DNA of 64,000 nt from Planctomycetota bacterium (GCA_016350165.1 CP066225.1:186001-250000); one strand, 5' to 3'. Positions 50,850 to 61,224 are shown, counted from the first letter of the stretch. The notes: generated by a model from the sequence alone, not told the origin. Translations and numbers: made by a program.

Positions 50850-52070
50850 ATGCATGTAGTGAAGACGCTTTATCACAAACTAGCCATATTCTCATGTCTC
50901 GCAGCTACCCTGCTGACAGGCAATCTATATGCACAATCCACCAGCATCAGCCCCCAGCTAAACGCTGAACTTAAAAAATCCAAGCCGGGCCAGATCATCA
51001 ACGTCGAAGAGCTCAATCTCAGCACGACCACAACACCCACCATCGACGTAAACCGCGAGGACGTCCCTGGCACACAATTTCTTCTCTCCGACATGCCTGA
51101 ATATTTCCACACGGGCAACGGCATCGCCATGCAGGAACGTGTCTGGGCAGGCACCGTCCGTCTTTACACTTACCACGTTCCCACACCAACTGACCCAAAA
51201 AAGAAAATCACAGCTGTCATCGAAAACCTAAGCAACGCGCCGATGACTTTTCGCTTCACACGTTACGCCTTCCCAACCCCCGGCAACTACTACCAAAAAG
51301 TCGCCAAAGAAGGCATGACTCAATTTCTCTCAAAGAAAAACCCATACAAAAAACCTCGTCGTCTCAACCCAGGCGAACGCATGGTCATCGACCCACAAAT
51401 GGACAAATACGTCACTAAGAAAGACGATCTCGTCCACGCATTCCACGAATTCGAAATTTCAGAAGGCGGCCGCGTCACAGTCTTCCAATGTGATATCGAC
51501 GACGACCCACTAACAGTCATCGACACACTCCCAAAACTTCCACGCAAATTCAAAGATCATCCGCGATCAGGTGCAGGACGCGGTCTATTCAAAATCGCTG
51601 ACTACAACATCACCCCTTCTGGTGAAGACTATGTCTACGACACCGCCGAAGGCATCAAACAAATTGTTCTCGCTGACGGCAAACGCGATAATTGGATGAC
51701 CGGATACGACCACATCACAGACCTACCTATCGCAAACAAAGGCAACTACGGCGCCTTATACAACATTAAAATCAACTGGAAATCATCAGACAACAAGAAT
51801 CTCGCACTCATCGCCTATACACCACTCGATACTGGCAAATGGTGCAGACATAGAGCAATGGTTCTCAACGTCAACCACGGCAACCATCGTGGCGGAACCA
51901 TTCAAATCCCATCAAAAAATGTAACCTGGGATCAGCTACCTCAAGCAGTTTTGATCCAGTCATACAAAATAAATAACAACAGCAATGTGCAGACAATCGA
52001 ACTCCAATACACTCCACCCGGAGCCAGCTGCCTGCCCATTCCTTTTGTTCTAGTTCCCTACGAGAAGTAA
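50850..52070 (+). CDS. Secreted hypothetical protein
   Basis: 406 residues with a signal peptide (~1-28; MHVVKTLYHKLAIFSCLAATLLTGNLYA). The mature protein is beta-rich, with NTNNNS-like polar patches near the C-terminus and no metal, protease or hydrolase motif I recognise. A segment TFRFTRYAFPTPGNYYQK near 135 and LNVNHGNHRGGTIQIPS near 345 might help recognition. Not adjacent to a transport system, so its role is open. The next gene, 115 bp downstream, is a pseudopilin. Confidence 0.8.
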   Translation: MHVVKTLYHKLAIFSCLAATLLTGNLYAQSTSISPQLNAELKKSKPGQIINVEELNLSTTTTPTIDVNREDVPGTQFLLSDMPEYFHTGNGIAMQERVWAGTVRLYTYHVPTPTDPKKKITAVIENLSNAPMTFRFTRYAFPTPGNYYQKVAKEGMTQFLSKKNPYKKPRRLNPGERMVIDPQMDKYVTKKDDLVHAFHEFEISEGGRVTVFQCDIDDDPLTVIDTLPKLPRKFKDHPRSGAGRGLFKIADYNITPSGEDYVYDTAEGIKQIVLADGKRDNWMTGYDHITDLPIANKGNYGALYNIKINWKSSDNKNLALIAYTPLDTGKWCRHRAMVLNVNHGNHRGGTIQIPSKNVTWDQLPQAVLIQSYKINNNSNVQTIELQYTPPGASCLPIPFVLVPYEK

Positions 52071-52184
52071 ATCTGTATCGTTTTGATTCAATTTACATCT
52101 AAAAAACGGGCTTTCGCCCCCTGGCAATACATGCAATTTGCATACTTAATGCATAGAAGATTCTAAGAAAAGGAAGGTTTTGCG

Positions 52185-53030
52185 ATGCATGCAACAAAAA
52201 CTCTAAGTCTGACAAAACGCTTGAGTTCTGCATTCACACTTATCGAGCTCCTCGTCGTCATCTCGATCATTGCGCTGCTTATCGGTATCTTGCTCCCAGC
52301 CCTCGGTGCTGCAAGAAAAACAGCAATGAACATCCAGTGTAAAAGTGGTATGCGTCAGTTTACCATTGCGATGCTTGCTTACTCAGTAGACAACAACAGC
52401 CGCTTCCCAACTGAGCTTGGCGTCGACCCAAACTCTCAGGAAACCGGTAAATTCCGTGAACGTTACTGGTACAGCGAACCAGTCATCGGCAGCTACGTCC
52501 CTGGTGATGTTCAGCCTATCGACGGTAACTCATACGGCGGCGGCATCTTCCGTTGCCCAAGCGACGTTGATGATGCTAGACGATCCTACAGCATCAACAT
52601 CTTCTCAACTTCTGCACCCGACCTATTCGGTTATCCAAACCTGAATAATGATAATGCATTTACTGCAGACGCTAGAAACGCTTCTGAAGTTATCCTCTTC
52701 GCTGACGTTTACAGCCCATGGTGGAATGACGCTGATGGTGGCGGCTGGTACTCAAGCCCATTCTTCGGCCACGTCTCACCTAACGACCGCTACGTAGGCA
52801 TTGGCTACAACGGTGGGCGTCTTGCAAACTCAGGTGTTGAATCCATCGCTGACTATGATCGCCACTCCGGCATCGATCAGTTCGAATGGGAAGGCGGCAC
52901 ATGTAACTGGTCATTCGTCGACGGCCACGTAGCAAACCATGGCCCATCCGACCTCATCGACACATCAACAAGACAAAGCCTCTACGATATCTACTGGTAT
53001 CCAAACGAGAGAAGTGTCGAAGGCCCATAA
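52185..53030 (+). CDS. Pseudopilin-like protein with N-terminal methylation motif
   Basis: 281 residues. The type IV pilin/pseudopilin N-terminus is [20 protein letters not shown] followed by [11 protein letters not shown], residues ~16-46, with Glu at +5 and a short basic leader (KRLSSA), for prepilin peptidase cleavage. Then comes the planctomycete-type domain ending CNWSFVDGHVANHG. The family (DUF1559-like, with an H-x9-DG type C-terminal motif) is expanded in planctomycetes. AAGGAAGG lies seven bases before ATG 52185. Convergent with a second pseudopilin gene; probably located in the cell envelope, but assembly partner unknown. Confidence 0.9.
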   Translation: MHATKTLSLTKRLSSAFTLIELLVVISIIALLIGILLPALGAARKTAMNIQCKSGMRQFTIAMLAYSVDNNSRFPTELGVDPNSQETGKFRERYWYSEPVIGSYVPGDVQPIDGNSYGGGIFRCPSDVDDARRSYSINIFSTSAPDLFGYPNLNNDNAFTADARNASEVILFADVYSPWWNDADGGGWYSSPFFGHVSPNDRYVGIGYNGGRLANSGVESIADYDRHSGIDQFEWEGGTCNWSFVDGHVANHGPSDLIDTSTRQSLYDIYWYPNERSVEGP

Positions 53031-53064
53031 GACTATCAAACCTTTCGCATAGCATATTAATTAC

Positions 53065-53091
53065 AGCCCATCATTTGATGGGCTTTTTTTA
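53065..53091 (+). terminator. Terminator of the 52185 pseudopilin
   Basis: 8-bp stem AGCCCATC with GATGGGCT around ATTT, followed by seven T. Confidence 0.9.
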
Positions 53092-53196
53092 TGCCATAAA
53101 ACACAGCACTTTGATCCTTCCCATTCCCATATCAACTCATAACAAAACACGAAGCCTCATCATCACAACCACCAACAAAACACATAAGTGCACATT

Positions 53197-53231
53197 AAAA
53201 ATATCACACGGATCGTTAAACCCGTGTGATA
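53197..53231 (-). terminator. Terminator of the 53287 pseudopilin
   Basis: On the minus strand, a perfect 10-bp stem TATCACACGG with CCGTGTGATA and 10-nt loop, followed by TTTTT. Confidence 0.8.
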
Positions 53232-53286
53232 CACATGTACTGCATTCATTTCCTCGTGCTGAGTCACACAGTAACCAACGCTACAA

Positions 53287-54114
53287 CTACTCAATATCCC
53301 AGTAGTTGTCTATTCCCTTACGCCCTTCCCCAAGAACATCCCATGCATAAGGCGAATGATCCTGATCCGAAGGAATAGCCCCGTCTTTCTGAGTACCATT
53401 CGAGGTACCATGCCCATCCGCCCACGCTACATTACAAGAATTATTATGACGTGCATCCGCCATTCCACGTGACGATGGATACTTATAATAATCATCCACG
53501 AAACATAACCCGACATCCTTACCTTCGTCATACCAATACGGACTGAACGTATCGACCATCGTGATCGTTTCAGTCGGATTACGTACATCATCTATTCGCG
53601 GCGTAACCGGCTGACTCACCGTCGTGCCAGGACTTCCACCCGGCCTAAAATCTGGCACACTAACCAACCACACTTCACCATACCAGTAATAACGATTAAT
53701 ATTCGTACCAATATTCCACCAGTTAATACCATACTCCGAACGAATCCAAGTACTGTCATATAGATCTGTCACATCTGCTGTGTTCAAATCAAATCCAAAA
53801 TTATCAAAACCCGGACAATCAAAATGCTCGGGCGCCGACACATAACCATCGACCACCAACTGTGCAGGCCAGTAAATCACCGGCTCCTGCCAAGGCGTCT
53901 TATAAGGCACATAATGCCCCTTGTGATTATCAGCATACATATACATCGCCAAACCAATCTGCCTCACATTACTCAAGCAGGATATCCCTCGCGCAGTCTC
54001 ACGAGCAGCCCCCAATGCAGGTAACAATATCCCAATAAGCAAAGCAATAATCGATATGACTACTAACAACTCAATCAACGTAAAAGCATTTCTAGCGTAG
54101 CGTATAACAACCAT
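53287..54114 (-). CDS. Pseudopilin-like protein with N-terminal methylation motif
   Basis: 275 residues from ATG 54114 ([15 protein letters not shown]), preceded by GGAGAGG; the open frame reaches 54168 but that extension is unlikely. The prepilin motif [20 protein letters not shown] follows the short basic leader, with [12 protein letters not shown]-terminus has [13 protein letters not shown], equivalent to SFVDGH of the 52185 protein. The two therefore belong to one family but are diverged overall. Convergent with the 52185 gene and next to repeat copy B. Confidence 0.9.
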   Translation of the reverse strand: MVVIRYARNAFTLIELLVVISIIALLIGILLPALGAARETARGISCLSNVRQIGLAMYMYADNHKGHYVPYKTPWQEPVIYWPAQLVVDGYVSAPEHFDCPGFDNFGFDLNTADVTDLYDSTWIRSEYGINWWNIGTNINRYYWYGEVWLVSVPDFRPGGSPGTTVSQPVTPRIDDVRNPTETITMVDTFSPYWYDEGKDVGLCFVDDYYKYPSSRGMADARHNNSCNVAWADGHGTSNGTQKDGAIPSDQDHSPYAWDVLGEGRKGIDNYWDIE

Positions 54115-54168
54115 AATACCTCTCCAGAATGTTAAAGTCCCAGAATAGAACGCGCAGAACAGCGACAT

Positions 54169-54476
54169 CTAAATCAGATTTAAAAGAACGAAAACCAAGG
54201 CGTAAATACGTACTAAACTAAACTTTGAGCAGTAATAAGAAATGATTGCTCAATTAATCAAATATTCAAATATACTCAGGCATCTTTATCTATATAATCT
54301 CATAACTATTCGCGAGTCAATGATTATTTAAGACTTACCCATATTTTTATGAAATAATTTCATATCCCAACACCTGCGCAACCTGCAACTCAAATTAACA
54401 AACCCAACACGCTAATCTCAAGCACACTTAACAGCAAACCACATACCAACAAACCGTTATCGAAAAACTTTTTTCT
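54169..54476. other. Promoter-side gap of the 53287 pseudopilin
   Basis: AT-rich non-coding stretch, upstream of the minus-strand pseudopilin. No repeat or frame of note apart from the repeat copy that begins at 54477. Confidence 0.35.
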
Positions 54477-54638
54477 TGTGCGCACAAACACGCATTTCCT
54501 CTCTAATAGCGTGTAATTCTTCAACTATTTCAGACCATTTCTATACCAAACCGCGCCATTTCTAATACGTTTCTGTCTATTTCTGCCCATCTTTGACTCA
54601 GGGTAAATCATCAAATCAAACAAAACGTGCGCACAAAA
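54477..54638 (+). repeat. Dispersed intergenic repeat, copy B
   Basis: Opens TGTGCGCACAAACACGCATT, contains ATACCAAACCGCGCCATTTC (54543), CCATCTTTGACTCAGGG (54587) and closes CGTGCGCACAAAA (54626). Opening-to-closing distance is 149, as in copy A; CCAT-to-closing is 39, as in A and C. Internally, A and B differ by a 21-bp shift that cancels out, so the unit length is held constant. Confidence 0.85.
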
Positions 54639-54799
54639 TCGCTTCACCAAGCCACAGAACCTAACCAATCTTTCGCTTTTCGTAAATTAACAAAACCAAA
54701 CCGACGTATTCCGTCCGTTTCATATAAACCACCTCAAATAAAACGCCTCTTTTTAAGACCATCTCAAACACGCAAATTGAAATTTCCGTGCGCGCAAAA
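54639..54799 (+). repeat. Possible tandem, diverged unit following copy B
   Basis: A third palindromic motif CGTGCGCGCAAAA starts at 54787, 161 bp after the closing motif of copy B. The interval contains AAAACCAAACCGACGTATTC and AAAACGCCTCTTTTTAAGACC, which resemble internal blocks of copy A (ACCAAACCGCGCC; AAAACACGCCTTTTCTTAACC). So it may be a partly degenerate repeat unit. Confidence 0.5.
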
Positions 54800-54833
54800 C
54801 CAACAACCATCCATCTCACATGCACATACAAAC

Positions 54834-54862
54834 AAAAAAAGACCGCACCCGGTAGTGCAGCC
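54834..54862 (-). terminator. Terminator of the GntR/LacI-hybrid regulator
   Basis: On the minus strand, an 8-bp stem GGCTGCAC with GTGCGGTC (two G-U pairs) and TACCGG loop is followed by seven T. Confidence 0.8.
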
Positions 54863-54885
54863 TTTCGTAACATGAAAACTATCTT

Positions 54886-55974
54886 CTATTCTTGGTTCGG
54901 CGGTGCCGATGATTGACGAATCACCAAATCCGCACGCAACACCTGGCTTTGCCTCATCGCCAAATTATTCCTAAGAATCTCAATTAGCGACGACAGTGCA
55001 GCATGCCCCACCTCAACCAACGGCTGCCTCAACGTCGTCAGCGTAGGCGACAAATACATCGCACTCGGCGGATCATCCACACCCACAACTGACAAATCCT
55101 TCGGGATTTCAAGCCCCAACGTGATCGCAGTCTCATACACATCCAGTGCAAAATAATAACCAGCTGCAAACACCGCCGTCGGGCGATTCGCTGACGCAAA
55201 CACCGTACTTAGGCCAATCTTTTCCTGTCGATCCAACCTCGCCCCAGCAGCTTCATGCAGGAACCGATCATTCATTTCGATCCCAAATTTCTTGCACGCA
55301 TCAACAAAACCGCTGTAACGATCATTGTTATTACTCAAACGATGCGTACCACCAACATACGCAATACTGCGATGCCCCATCTGATAAAGATGCTCAACCG
55401 CCTGATGCGCCATGTCCGCATTATCAACATCGATTGAAGGAATCTTCAGTGAATCCGCTTTCGCAGCCACCACAATCCCCGGCGTATTCTTATCAATCCG
55501 TGAGCAAAAATAACTCAACTCACTCACCGTTGGATTCACAAAAACAAACGCGTCATTGCTACCCATCATCTCACTGTCAAAATGCAGCATCGTCAGCTCA
55601 GCATTCAACAAATTCGCTGCCTGCCTCAGCCCATCCATAATCTGACTGTGAAAATAATCGCCGATCATTGATTCACGATGAAAAACCAAACCGATTTTGC
55701 TCAATCGATTCTTCTTCTTTTCACGATCACGCTGATCGACAACAAACGTACCCAATCCCTGCTTACGGTCCAGCACACCATGTGTCACCAGTTCCTGCAT
55801 CGCACGGTGTGCCGTCACAACCGACACAGACAACTGACGACTCAGTTCCTTCGTGCTGCAAATCCGCTCGCCGGGCTTGAACAGCCCTTCTTTAATCGCT
55901 TCAACCACTGCTTCCTTCACACATTCATGCAAAGGCTGGTTCTTACTTTGAGTTGGTAATTTAAGTTGATGCAT
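54886..55974 (-). CDS. GntR-DNA-binding/LacI-sensor hybrid regulator (AraR type)
   Basis: Transcription regulator of 362 residues: an N-terminal GntR winged helix (~14-80, VKEAVVEAIKEGLFKPGERI, TKELSRQLSVSVVTAHRAMQELVTHGVL, GLGTFVV), linker, then a LacI/PBP1-type sugar-binding domain (~95-355, including GHRSIAYVGG, RYSGFVDACKKFGI, PTAVFAAG, LSVVGVDDPPSAMYLSPTLTTLRQP). This is the AraR layout, where sugar binding releases the operator. The GH20 hexosaminidase gene is divergent, beyond a 1.1-kb gap, and a natural target; sulfatase or other glycosidase genes are also candidates. Confidence 0.9.
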   Translation of the reverse strand: MHQLKLPTQSKNQPLHECVKEAVVEAIKEGLFKPGERICSTKELSRQLSVSVVTAHRAMQELVTHGVLDRKQGLGTFVVDQRDREKKKNRLSKIGLVFHRESMIGDYFHSQIMDGLRQAANLLNAELTMLHFDSEMMGSNDAFVFVNPTVSELSYFCSRIDKNTPGIVVAAKADSLKIPSIDVDNADMAHQAVEHLYQMGHRSIAYVGGTHRLSNNNDRYSGFVDACKKFGIEMNDRFLHEAAGARLDRQEKIGLSTVFASANRPTAVFAAGYYFALDVYETAITLGLEIPKDLSVVGVDDPPSAMYLSPTLTTLRQPLVEVGHAALSSLIEILRNNLAMRQSQVLRADLVIRQSSAPPNQE

Positions 55975-57097
55975 AATGAGCCCCTCAGCGGGTCCCTCGA
56001 CTCTCTATCCGATCTGTTTCATGCGATAGAACAAACAATCGCGTCCAGCTGCCCCCTGCTTTTACCCTTGTTTATCCTGCCAATTCCTTGGCTACAAAAT
56101 CCCTCACGCCCTCCATCTTTTTCCCATCCACCCTCACTTAACTTCCCCCTCCGTTTCAATCCTGTTACCACCCCGTACTCACCCACCCCCGCTTTTGCCT
56201 CAACCTCATATCACCCCCCTCTTTCCACGCATCCCGCCGCAATATCCCCTCATAGACTCACCCACCCGTCTTCCCACCGTTGTCCATTGACCACGCTGCA
56301 CTTGGCTCGCCCAGTTCTGTTCTAAGCGACGCCAATGCAGCCGAGGTTTCCATGCTCGGTCACACGCCCTGCCCAATCACATACATGTAAAATCTGTACG
56401 TAATCGATACAATTACACCCTACATACGTGATCACTCACATATGCCCACACAACCTGTTACTCACCACAATCTCTCCCCGCCTAGTCATGCATCGCTTGC
56501 TGACTCCACCCTCACCAATTCATTATTCAAATATCAATCTTAATAACGCGCACACATCACTCAGACATGCTTCAGTAATTTGCCGATCAGCCTCACACTG
56601 AACAAAGAGCAAGCATTCATTCGCGTGCACATAACTTTTCACCGGTAGAGTATAACACCTCCATGAGTCTTATACTAGAACTTTGACATCAATTTTCCTA
56701 CTTTTTCCTCACCCTTTCTATTATTTTGCGTTTTTCACAACCACATTACAAATCCATTCCATTCCTTTTCAATACGGTTTTTGATCAGCCTATCTGCCCT
56801 CTAAGCCTGGAATTGAGCGTTTTTACTTGTTCCATCCGATTTCACATACCACAACCGCTGGAGCAACCACATTCAAACGAATCAATCGTTGAAACTGTGG
56901 CCCCTTACTGTTACATTGTTATATATCTCGTCACGCTTATTGAAGCACACAATTTGTGCAACCACACCCAAAAGGAAGTGATTGCCCAGTGATACAAAGA
57001 ACTCTTTCAGCGCGGCGAATATGCGATACATGATTATTCGATACAGGTTTTTTCCGGACAAGTACGGGGCCAAGCAGACCCCTTAGGAGATTTTTTT
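55975..57097. other. 1.1-kb non-coding region between regulator and GH20 gene
   Basis: C-rich on the plus strand next to the regulator, AT-richer further on. The 88-codon frame 56726-56992 has no ribosome-binding site and poor protein character. Possible operator-like elements: ATCTGTACGTAATCGATACA (56392-56411) and repeated CGATACA at 56405 and 57035, with GCGATACATG at 57021. Nothing certain. Confidence 0.35.
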
Positions 57098-59923
57098 ATG
57101 CTTTCCAAACGCTTCATGACACTACTCATGATGCTTACCGTTCTGCTCAGTGGGTTAGTTGCAGACCGAGTCAGCGCGAATGAAGAAAAGACGCCGTGGG
57201 ACTTTACGCTCAACGCAAAAGGACTCGCCATCCGATACGATGGCATCCCCATCTCCTGGAAGTCGACACTTTACGTCGTCAAACCAGGTTGGACCGGCAT
57301 CATCTACAATCAAGGTTCAAGACCTTTCAAAGTTGAAGAGTCCATCAACGACAAAGGCCAGGAAGTCTACACAGCTTCAGACGAAACTCACACCTTCCGT
57401 TCAACTTACGAAGTCACCAAAGTCGATAGTGAAACACTTCGTGTTGAATACAACGGCCAACCACTGACTGAAGATCCCGGTGAGATTGAATGCAACCTGG
57501 GTTACTTCAACGCAAACCTCTTTGCGAACCGTCCATACAAAGCCTACACAACCAAAGGCTACAAGACCGGCACAGTTCCGATCTTCCCTGAGACAAACAA
57601 CCAAGTTGCCAACGATGTCGCTGAGCATTTTAAAACGCTTACATTCGACACACGCATCGGTAAACTGACACTTGATATCCAAACAGATCGTCAGGTACGT
57701 TTCTTTGATGCACGTCTTGATCCTCAAGAATGGGCGAAGCCTGTCCCACTGTTCTGGTGCGGCGTTGGCGTTCCTGCTCGTCCTATCAGCAAAGACAACC
57801 CACTTAAAGTTGTCATGACAATCAAGATCAAGGCCAACAAGAAAAACGTCGAACCAAGTGAAGCATTAACACTCATACCTGCCTTGACGAAAATTAAGAA
57901 CGCACGCACTTTCCCTGAAAAACAGCTACTTATCGTGCCTCAACCAAAGAGCATCGAAGTTTCAGGCGGCAAGCTTGCCCTTAATGACACACTCAACATC
58001 ACCATCATGCAGCCAAACGGTGAAACACGTCTCGAAGCCGCTGCAAAACGTATCCTAAAAACATACAACACTATCGAACTTAACCCAGCAACAATCACTA
58101 ACAATGATGACAACACAACGATCATCCGCATCAGCAATGACGCTCTAAGCGCTGATTATACTGCTGATTTTGATCGTAAGGCAGCTTGGTTTAAGAATAA
58201 AGAAGGCCAAAAGATCACCATCGATAACGATGGAATCACAATCGTTTCCCCATCTGCACGTGGCGCTTTCTACGGCTTGCATTCACTTCGCCAAATCCTT
58301 GGCCGTGACGCAGACGGTAATGCATATGCAGAAAAACTCGTTGTTGAAGATTACCCAACATTGAAGAAACGTGGCGCTCACTGGTTCCCTTCACTGCATG
58401 GTGTTCCATTCCATAAGAAACTGATCGAACGCGTCATGGCTGGCAACAAGATGAACTACACAGTCATCCAAGTTGACCATGCTTCATGGAATTCGTTCCC
58501 TGATTTAGCTGATAAAAAGCACGCTGTTTTGAATGATGATTTAAAAGAGCTTGTGAAGCTTTGTCGCGAGAATTTTCTAGAGCCGATCCCACTACTCAAT
58601 GTACCGGGGCACGGCCAATGGATGTTCCAAAACGGTCAAAATAAAGACATCGTTGAAGACCCACAAACGCCATACGCATATTGCACTAAGAATCCTAAGT
58701 CATACGAATTCATTCAGACTTTGATGGAAGAAGTGATTGAAGTTTTTGATGCGAAGACATTCCACCTTGGTCATGATGAAGTGACAATGCGTGGCCGCTT
58801 CCCGAACCCAGAGTGTAAATACTGTGGTAACGAAACTGATGATGAAGCTGCTTCACGTTTGGTTGCAAACCACTTGAAAAAACTTACAAACTGGCTCGCT
58901 GATCGTGGCATCGAAACCATGATCTGGGGCGACATGATGCTTCACAAGGGCACTGACGATAACTTCGAAGCATTGGCTAAGACTGCTGAAGCTGCGAAGT
59001 ACATGCGTGATCACTTGCCGAAGGAAGTCATCGTTGCTGACTGGCATTACAACGATAAAGGCCAGTACCCGTCACTCAAGAAATTCCGTGACATGGGCAA
59101 TCGAGTTCTAGCTTGCACATGGTTCAAGCCAATGAACGTGTACCTGTTCACCAATGCTGCAAAAGAGGCTGGCATCGACGGTATCATGCAGACCACTTGG
59201 TGCGGCTACTACCCAACTGAATACACGATGGAACGTGACTTCTATCAGTTCACCGCGTTCATCCTCGCAGCTGAGTACAGTTGGTCAGACCGCATGGAAA
59301 AACCAGCAGACCTCCCATACGTTGCTGCAGATATTTACAACACTGTCTACTCACCACGTGACCTTCGCCCACAAGATGGCTACACCGTTGACCTACGTAA
59401 AGCGCAAACTGTTAATAAGACAAAGTGGACAGGCTTTGCACCGGGCTGGAACGTTTCATCACTGCCTGGTGGCGAAAATGTATTCGAAGGCATCACCTTC
59501 AACACATCAGGCTCTAAAGCTGCGGTCATTGGTAGCTCACTGATGTCGCCAAAGGAATCACTGACCGAACTCACACTCAAGCTCGATAATATCAAAGCGA
59601 AACAACTCGCTGTCCTCAACGGCTCACTCTGGGCACTCGCTCGTGATACAACCATCACCAAGATTGTATTCACATATGCGGACGGCTCTGCAAATTCACA
59701 GTCACTGATTACTGAAGTTAATTCAGGCGGCTTAATGCAAAATCTTGAGATGCGTAAAGCTGTGAAAGTCTGGACACACAACACCCCACAGAACCGTGAG
59801 ATGCACCTCTGGTTAACTGAAGTAACCAACCCTGAGCCTGAGAAAGAAATCAGCTCAATTACCTTCGTACCAGGCTCACGCATGTCAGGCTGGTACCTCG
59901 CAGCACTCACAATCCTGCAGTAA
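57098..59923 (+). CDS. Secreted GH20 beta-N-acetylhexosaminidase
   Basis: Glycoside hydrolase family 20, expected to remove terminal GlcNAc or GalNAc from chitin-like or glycan substrates by substrate-assisted catalysis. 941 residues: signal peptide (~1-27, ending DRVSA), an N-terminal domain of ~260 residues I do not recognise, a GH20b-like domain (~280-415, ending GAFYGLHSLRQIL), the TIM barrel (~430-800) with FHLGHDEVTM, catalytic Asp560-Glu561 (usual form GGDEV), ETMIWGDMMLHK near 605 and a C-terminal beta-type domain (~800-941). AGGAG lies seven bases before ATG 57098. Target of the neighbouring regulator by position. Confidence 0.9.
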   Translation: MLSKRFMTLLMMLTVLLSGLVADRVSANEEKTPWDFTLNAKGLAIRYDGIPISWKSTLYVVKPGWTGIIYNQGSRPFKVEESINDKGQEVYTASDETHTFRSTYEVTKVDSETLRVEYNGQPLTEDPGEIECNLGYFNANLFANRPYKAYTTKGYKTGTVPIFPETNNQVANDVAEHFKTLTFDTRIGKLTLDIQTDRQVRFFDARLDPQEWAKPVPLFWCGVGVPARPISKDNPLKVVMTIKIKANKKNVEPSEALTLIPALTKIKNARTFPEKQLLIVPQPKSIEVSGGKLALNDTLNITIMQPNGETRLEAAAKRILKTYNTIELNPATITNNDDNTTIIRISNDALSADYTADFDRKAAWFKNKEGQKITIDNDGITIVSPSARGAFYGLHSLRQILGRDADGNAYAEKLVVEDYPTLKKRGAHWFPSLHGVPFHKKLIERVMAGNKMNYTVIQVDHASWNSFPDLADKKHAVLNDDLKELVKLCRENFLEPIPLLNVPGHGQWMFQNGQNKDIVEDPQTPYAYCTKNPKSYEFIQTLMEEVIEVFDAKTFHLGHDEVTMRGRFPNPECKYCGNETDDEAASRLVANHLKKLTNWLADRGIETMIWGDMMLHKGTDDNFEALAKTAEAAKYMRDHLPKEVIVADWHYNDKGQYPSLKKFRDMGNRVLACTWFKPMNVYLFTNAAKEAGIDGIMQTTWCGYYPTEYTMERDFYQFTAFILAAEYSWSDRMEKPADLPYVAADIYNTVYSPRDLRPQDGYTVDLRKAQTVNKTKWTGFAPGWNVSSLPGGENVFEGITFNTSGSKAAVIGSSLMSPKESLTELTLKLDNIKAKQLAVLNGSLWALARDTTITKIVFTYADGSANSQSLITEVNSGGLMQNLEMRKAVKVWTHNTPQNREMHLWLTEVTNPEPEKEISSITFVPGSRMSGWYLAALTILQ

Positions 59924-59957
59924 TCTCACAACGACAACTTACGAAAACCTCCATTAG

Positions 59958-59993
59958 AACAAGACCACCCGTTTGGGCGGTCTTGTTTTTTTT
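59958..59993 (+). terminator. Terminator of the GH20 gene
   Basis: Stem AACAAGACCACCC with GGGCGGTCTTGTT (one mismatch or G-U) around GTTT, followed by a T-run. Confidence 0.93.
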
Positions 59994-60027
59994 GCTGATT
60001 TTATAGAGTCAATTACTTCGATAAAAA

Positions 60028-61020
60028 CTACGAAGCATCCTGTTCCGATGCCACGTATTGTTTTACGACACCCTCAGCCAACTCCTTCACACGCTCAGCC
60101 AACTCAACAGGTTCAACAACTTTGCAATATGGCCCCATCCCCAACACCCACCATTGAATCTCGTCCAACCCATCTACTTCACAACGAAATTCCAAGCTAC
60201 CATCATCCAAATACGCGAGTTCCTGCGTTTTATGCCAACGCGTGTCCGCAATCGTATCCGCAAAGCTCTCATCAAAATACAAAACAATTTGATATCGTTC
60301 CGTTCCACGAATCATTCGCCACGCAAGTCCTATGTATTTTTCAACATCAAACCCTTCTGGAATTTCATACGTTTGTTTGAGTTCCTGAATCGTCACAAAA
60401 CGCTGCAATTTCAAACAACGTACTTCACCTCGCCCGCTATGCATGCCATACACATACCACGCGCGTTTACCAAAAAACAACGCATAAGGCTCAAACTCAA
60501 AAGCAGCACCTTCACCATTACCCACTGATTCATACGTACACATAAGTGTTTGCCGCCTCGAGATCGCATCTCTAACTCTCTCATAGACGTCACGCACTTC
60601 CTCCCCTTCAGAACTCGCAGCAAGCTGAATATTGATGTGACGATCCAACTCACTCAGTTCCTCACGCAACTCATCACTCATCTGACTCTTAATCTTCATC
60701 ACCGCACGTACCGCTGGCTCAATAAACGGTATCTGTCCACTCTCTGCAATATGACTCAGAAGCGTACACACCGCTAGCCCTTCTTCAAACGTTAGCTCAA
60801 CAGGCTGCATAAAAAACTCATCACCGACTTTGTAACCACCGGTCTTGTGATCAAAATTAATCGGCACCCCAGTTTGCTGAAGCGTTTCGATATCACGAAA
60901 AATCGTGCGTTCAGTCACACCATAATGCTCCGCCAACACCTCGGCGTTCACACCTTCCTCAGCACGCATCATCATCACTTCATTCAATAGCCGATGAATC
61001 TTCTTGTACTCTTTGCCCAT
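60028..61020 (-). CDS. HTH-WYL transcriptional regulator
   Basis: 330-residue regulator: N-terminal HTH_11 winged helix (~5-60, AEHYGVTERTIFRDIETLQQTGVPI), WYL ligand-binding domain (~125-245, RRQTLMCTYESVG, EFEPYALFFGKRAWYVYG), and C-terminal WCX extension (~250-320, ETERYQIVLYFDES... GLDEIQWWVLGMG). ATG 61020 is chosen because AAGGAGG lies nine bases before it; the frame opens at 61053. WYL proteins commonly sense nucleotides or DNA damage, and repress defence or stress genes. No defence gene is adjacent; the neighbour 61225 gene is on the same strand upstream. Confidence 0.9.
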   Translation of the reverse strand: MGKEYKKIHRLLNEVMMMRAEEGVNAEVLAEHYGVTERTIFRDIETLQQTGVPINFDHKTGGYKVGDEFFMQPVELTFEEGLAVCTLLSHIAESGQIPFIEPAVRAVMKIKSQMSDELREELSELDRHINIQLAASSEGEEVRDVYERVRDAISRRQTLMCTYESVGNGEGAAFEFEPYALFFGKRAWYVYGMHSGRGEVRCLKLQRFVTIQELKQTYEIPEGFDVEKYIGLAWRMIRGTERYQIVLYFDESFADTIADTRWHKTQELAYLDDGSLEFRCEVDGLDEIQWWVLGMGPYCKVVEPVELAERVKELAEGVVKQYVASEQDAS

Positions 61021-61224
61021 AGCCAAAAACCTCCTTTTTAGCTGTGCCCACACATCATACCAACCACACGCTACTTTCTCTCGCTTTCGCCCTCACAAAA
61101 CAAGAGCCCTGCCTTTCAGCAGAGCTCTCATTCCCACACGCACCAATGTTTTCAACCATATTGGCCTTGTTTGACCACTCAACACATTGGCCGTCAGCAT
61201 ATTACTTCGCGCCCCATCAAGTCA

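Noticed and set aside
56726-56992. 88-codon frame in the regulator-GH20 gap
   Set aside because: No ribosome-binding site, composition like the surrounding non-coding DNA.
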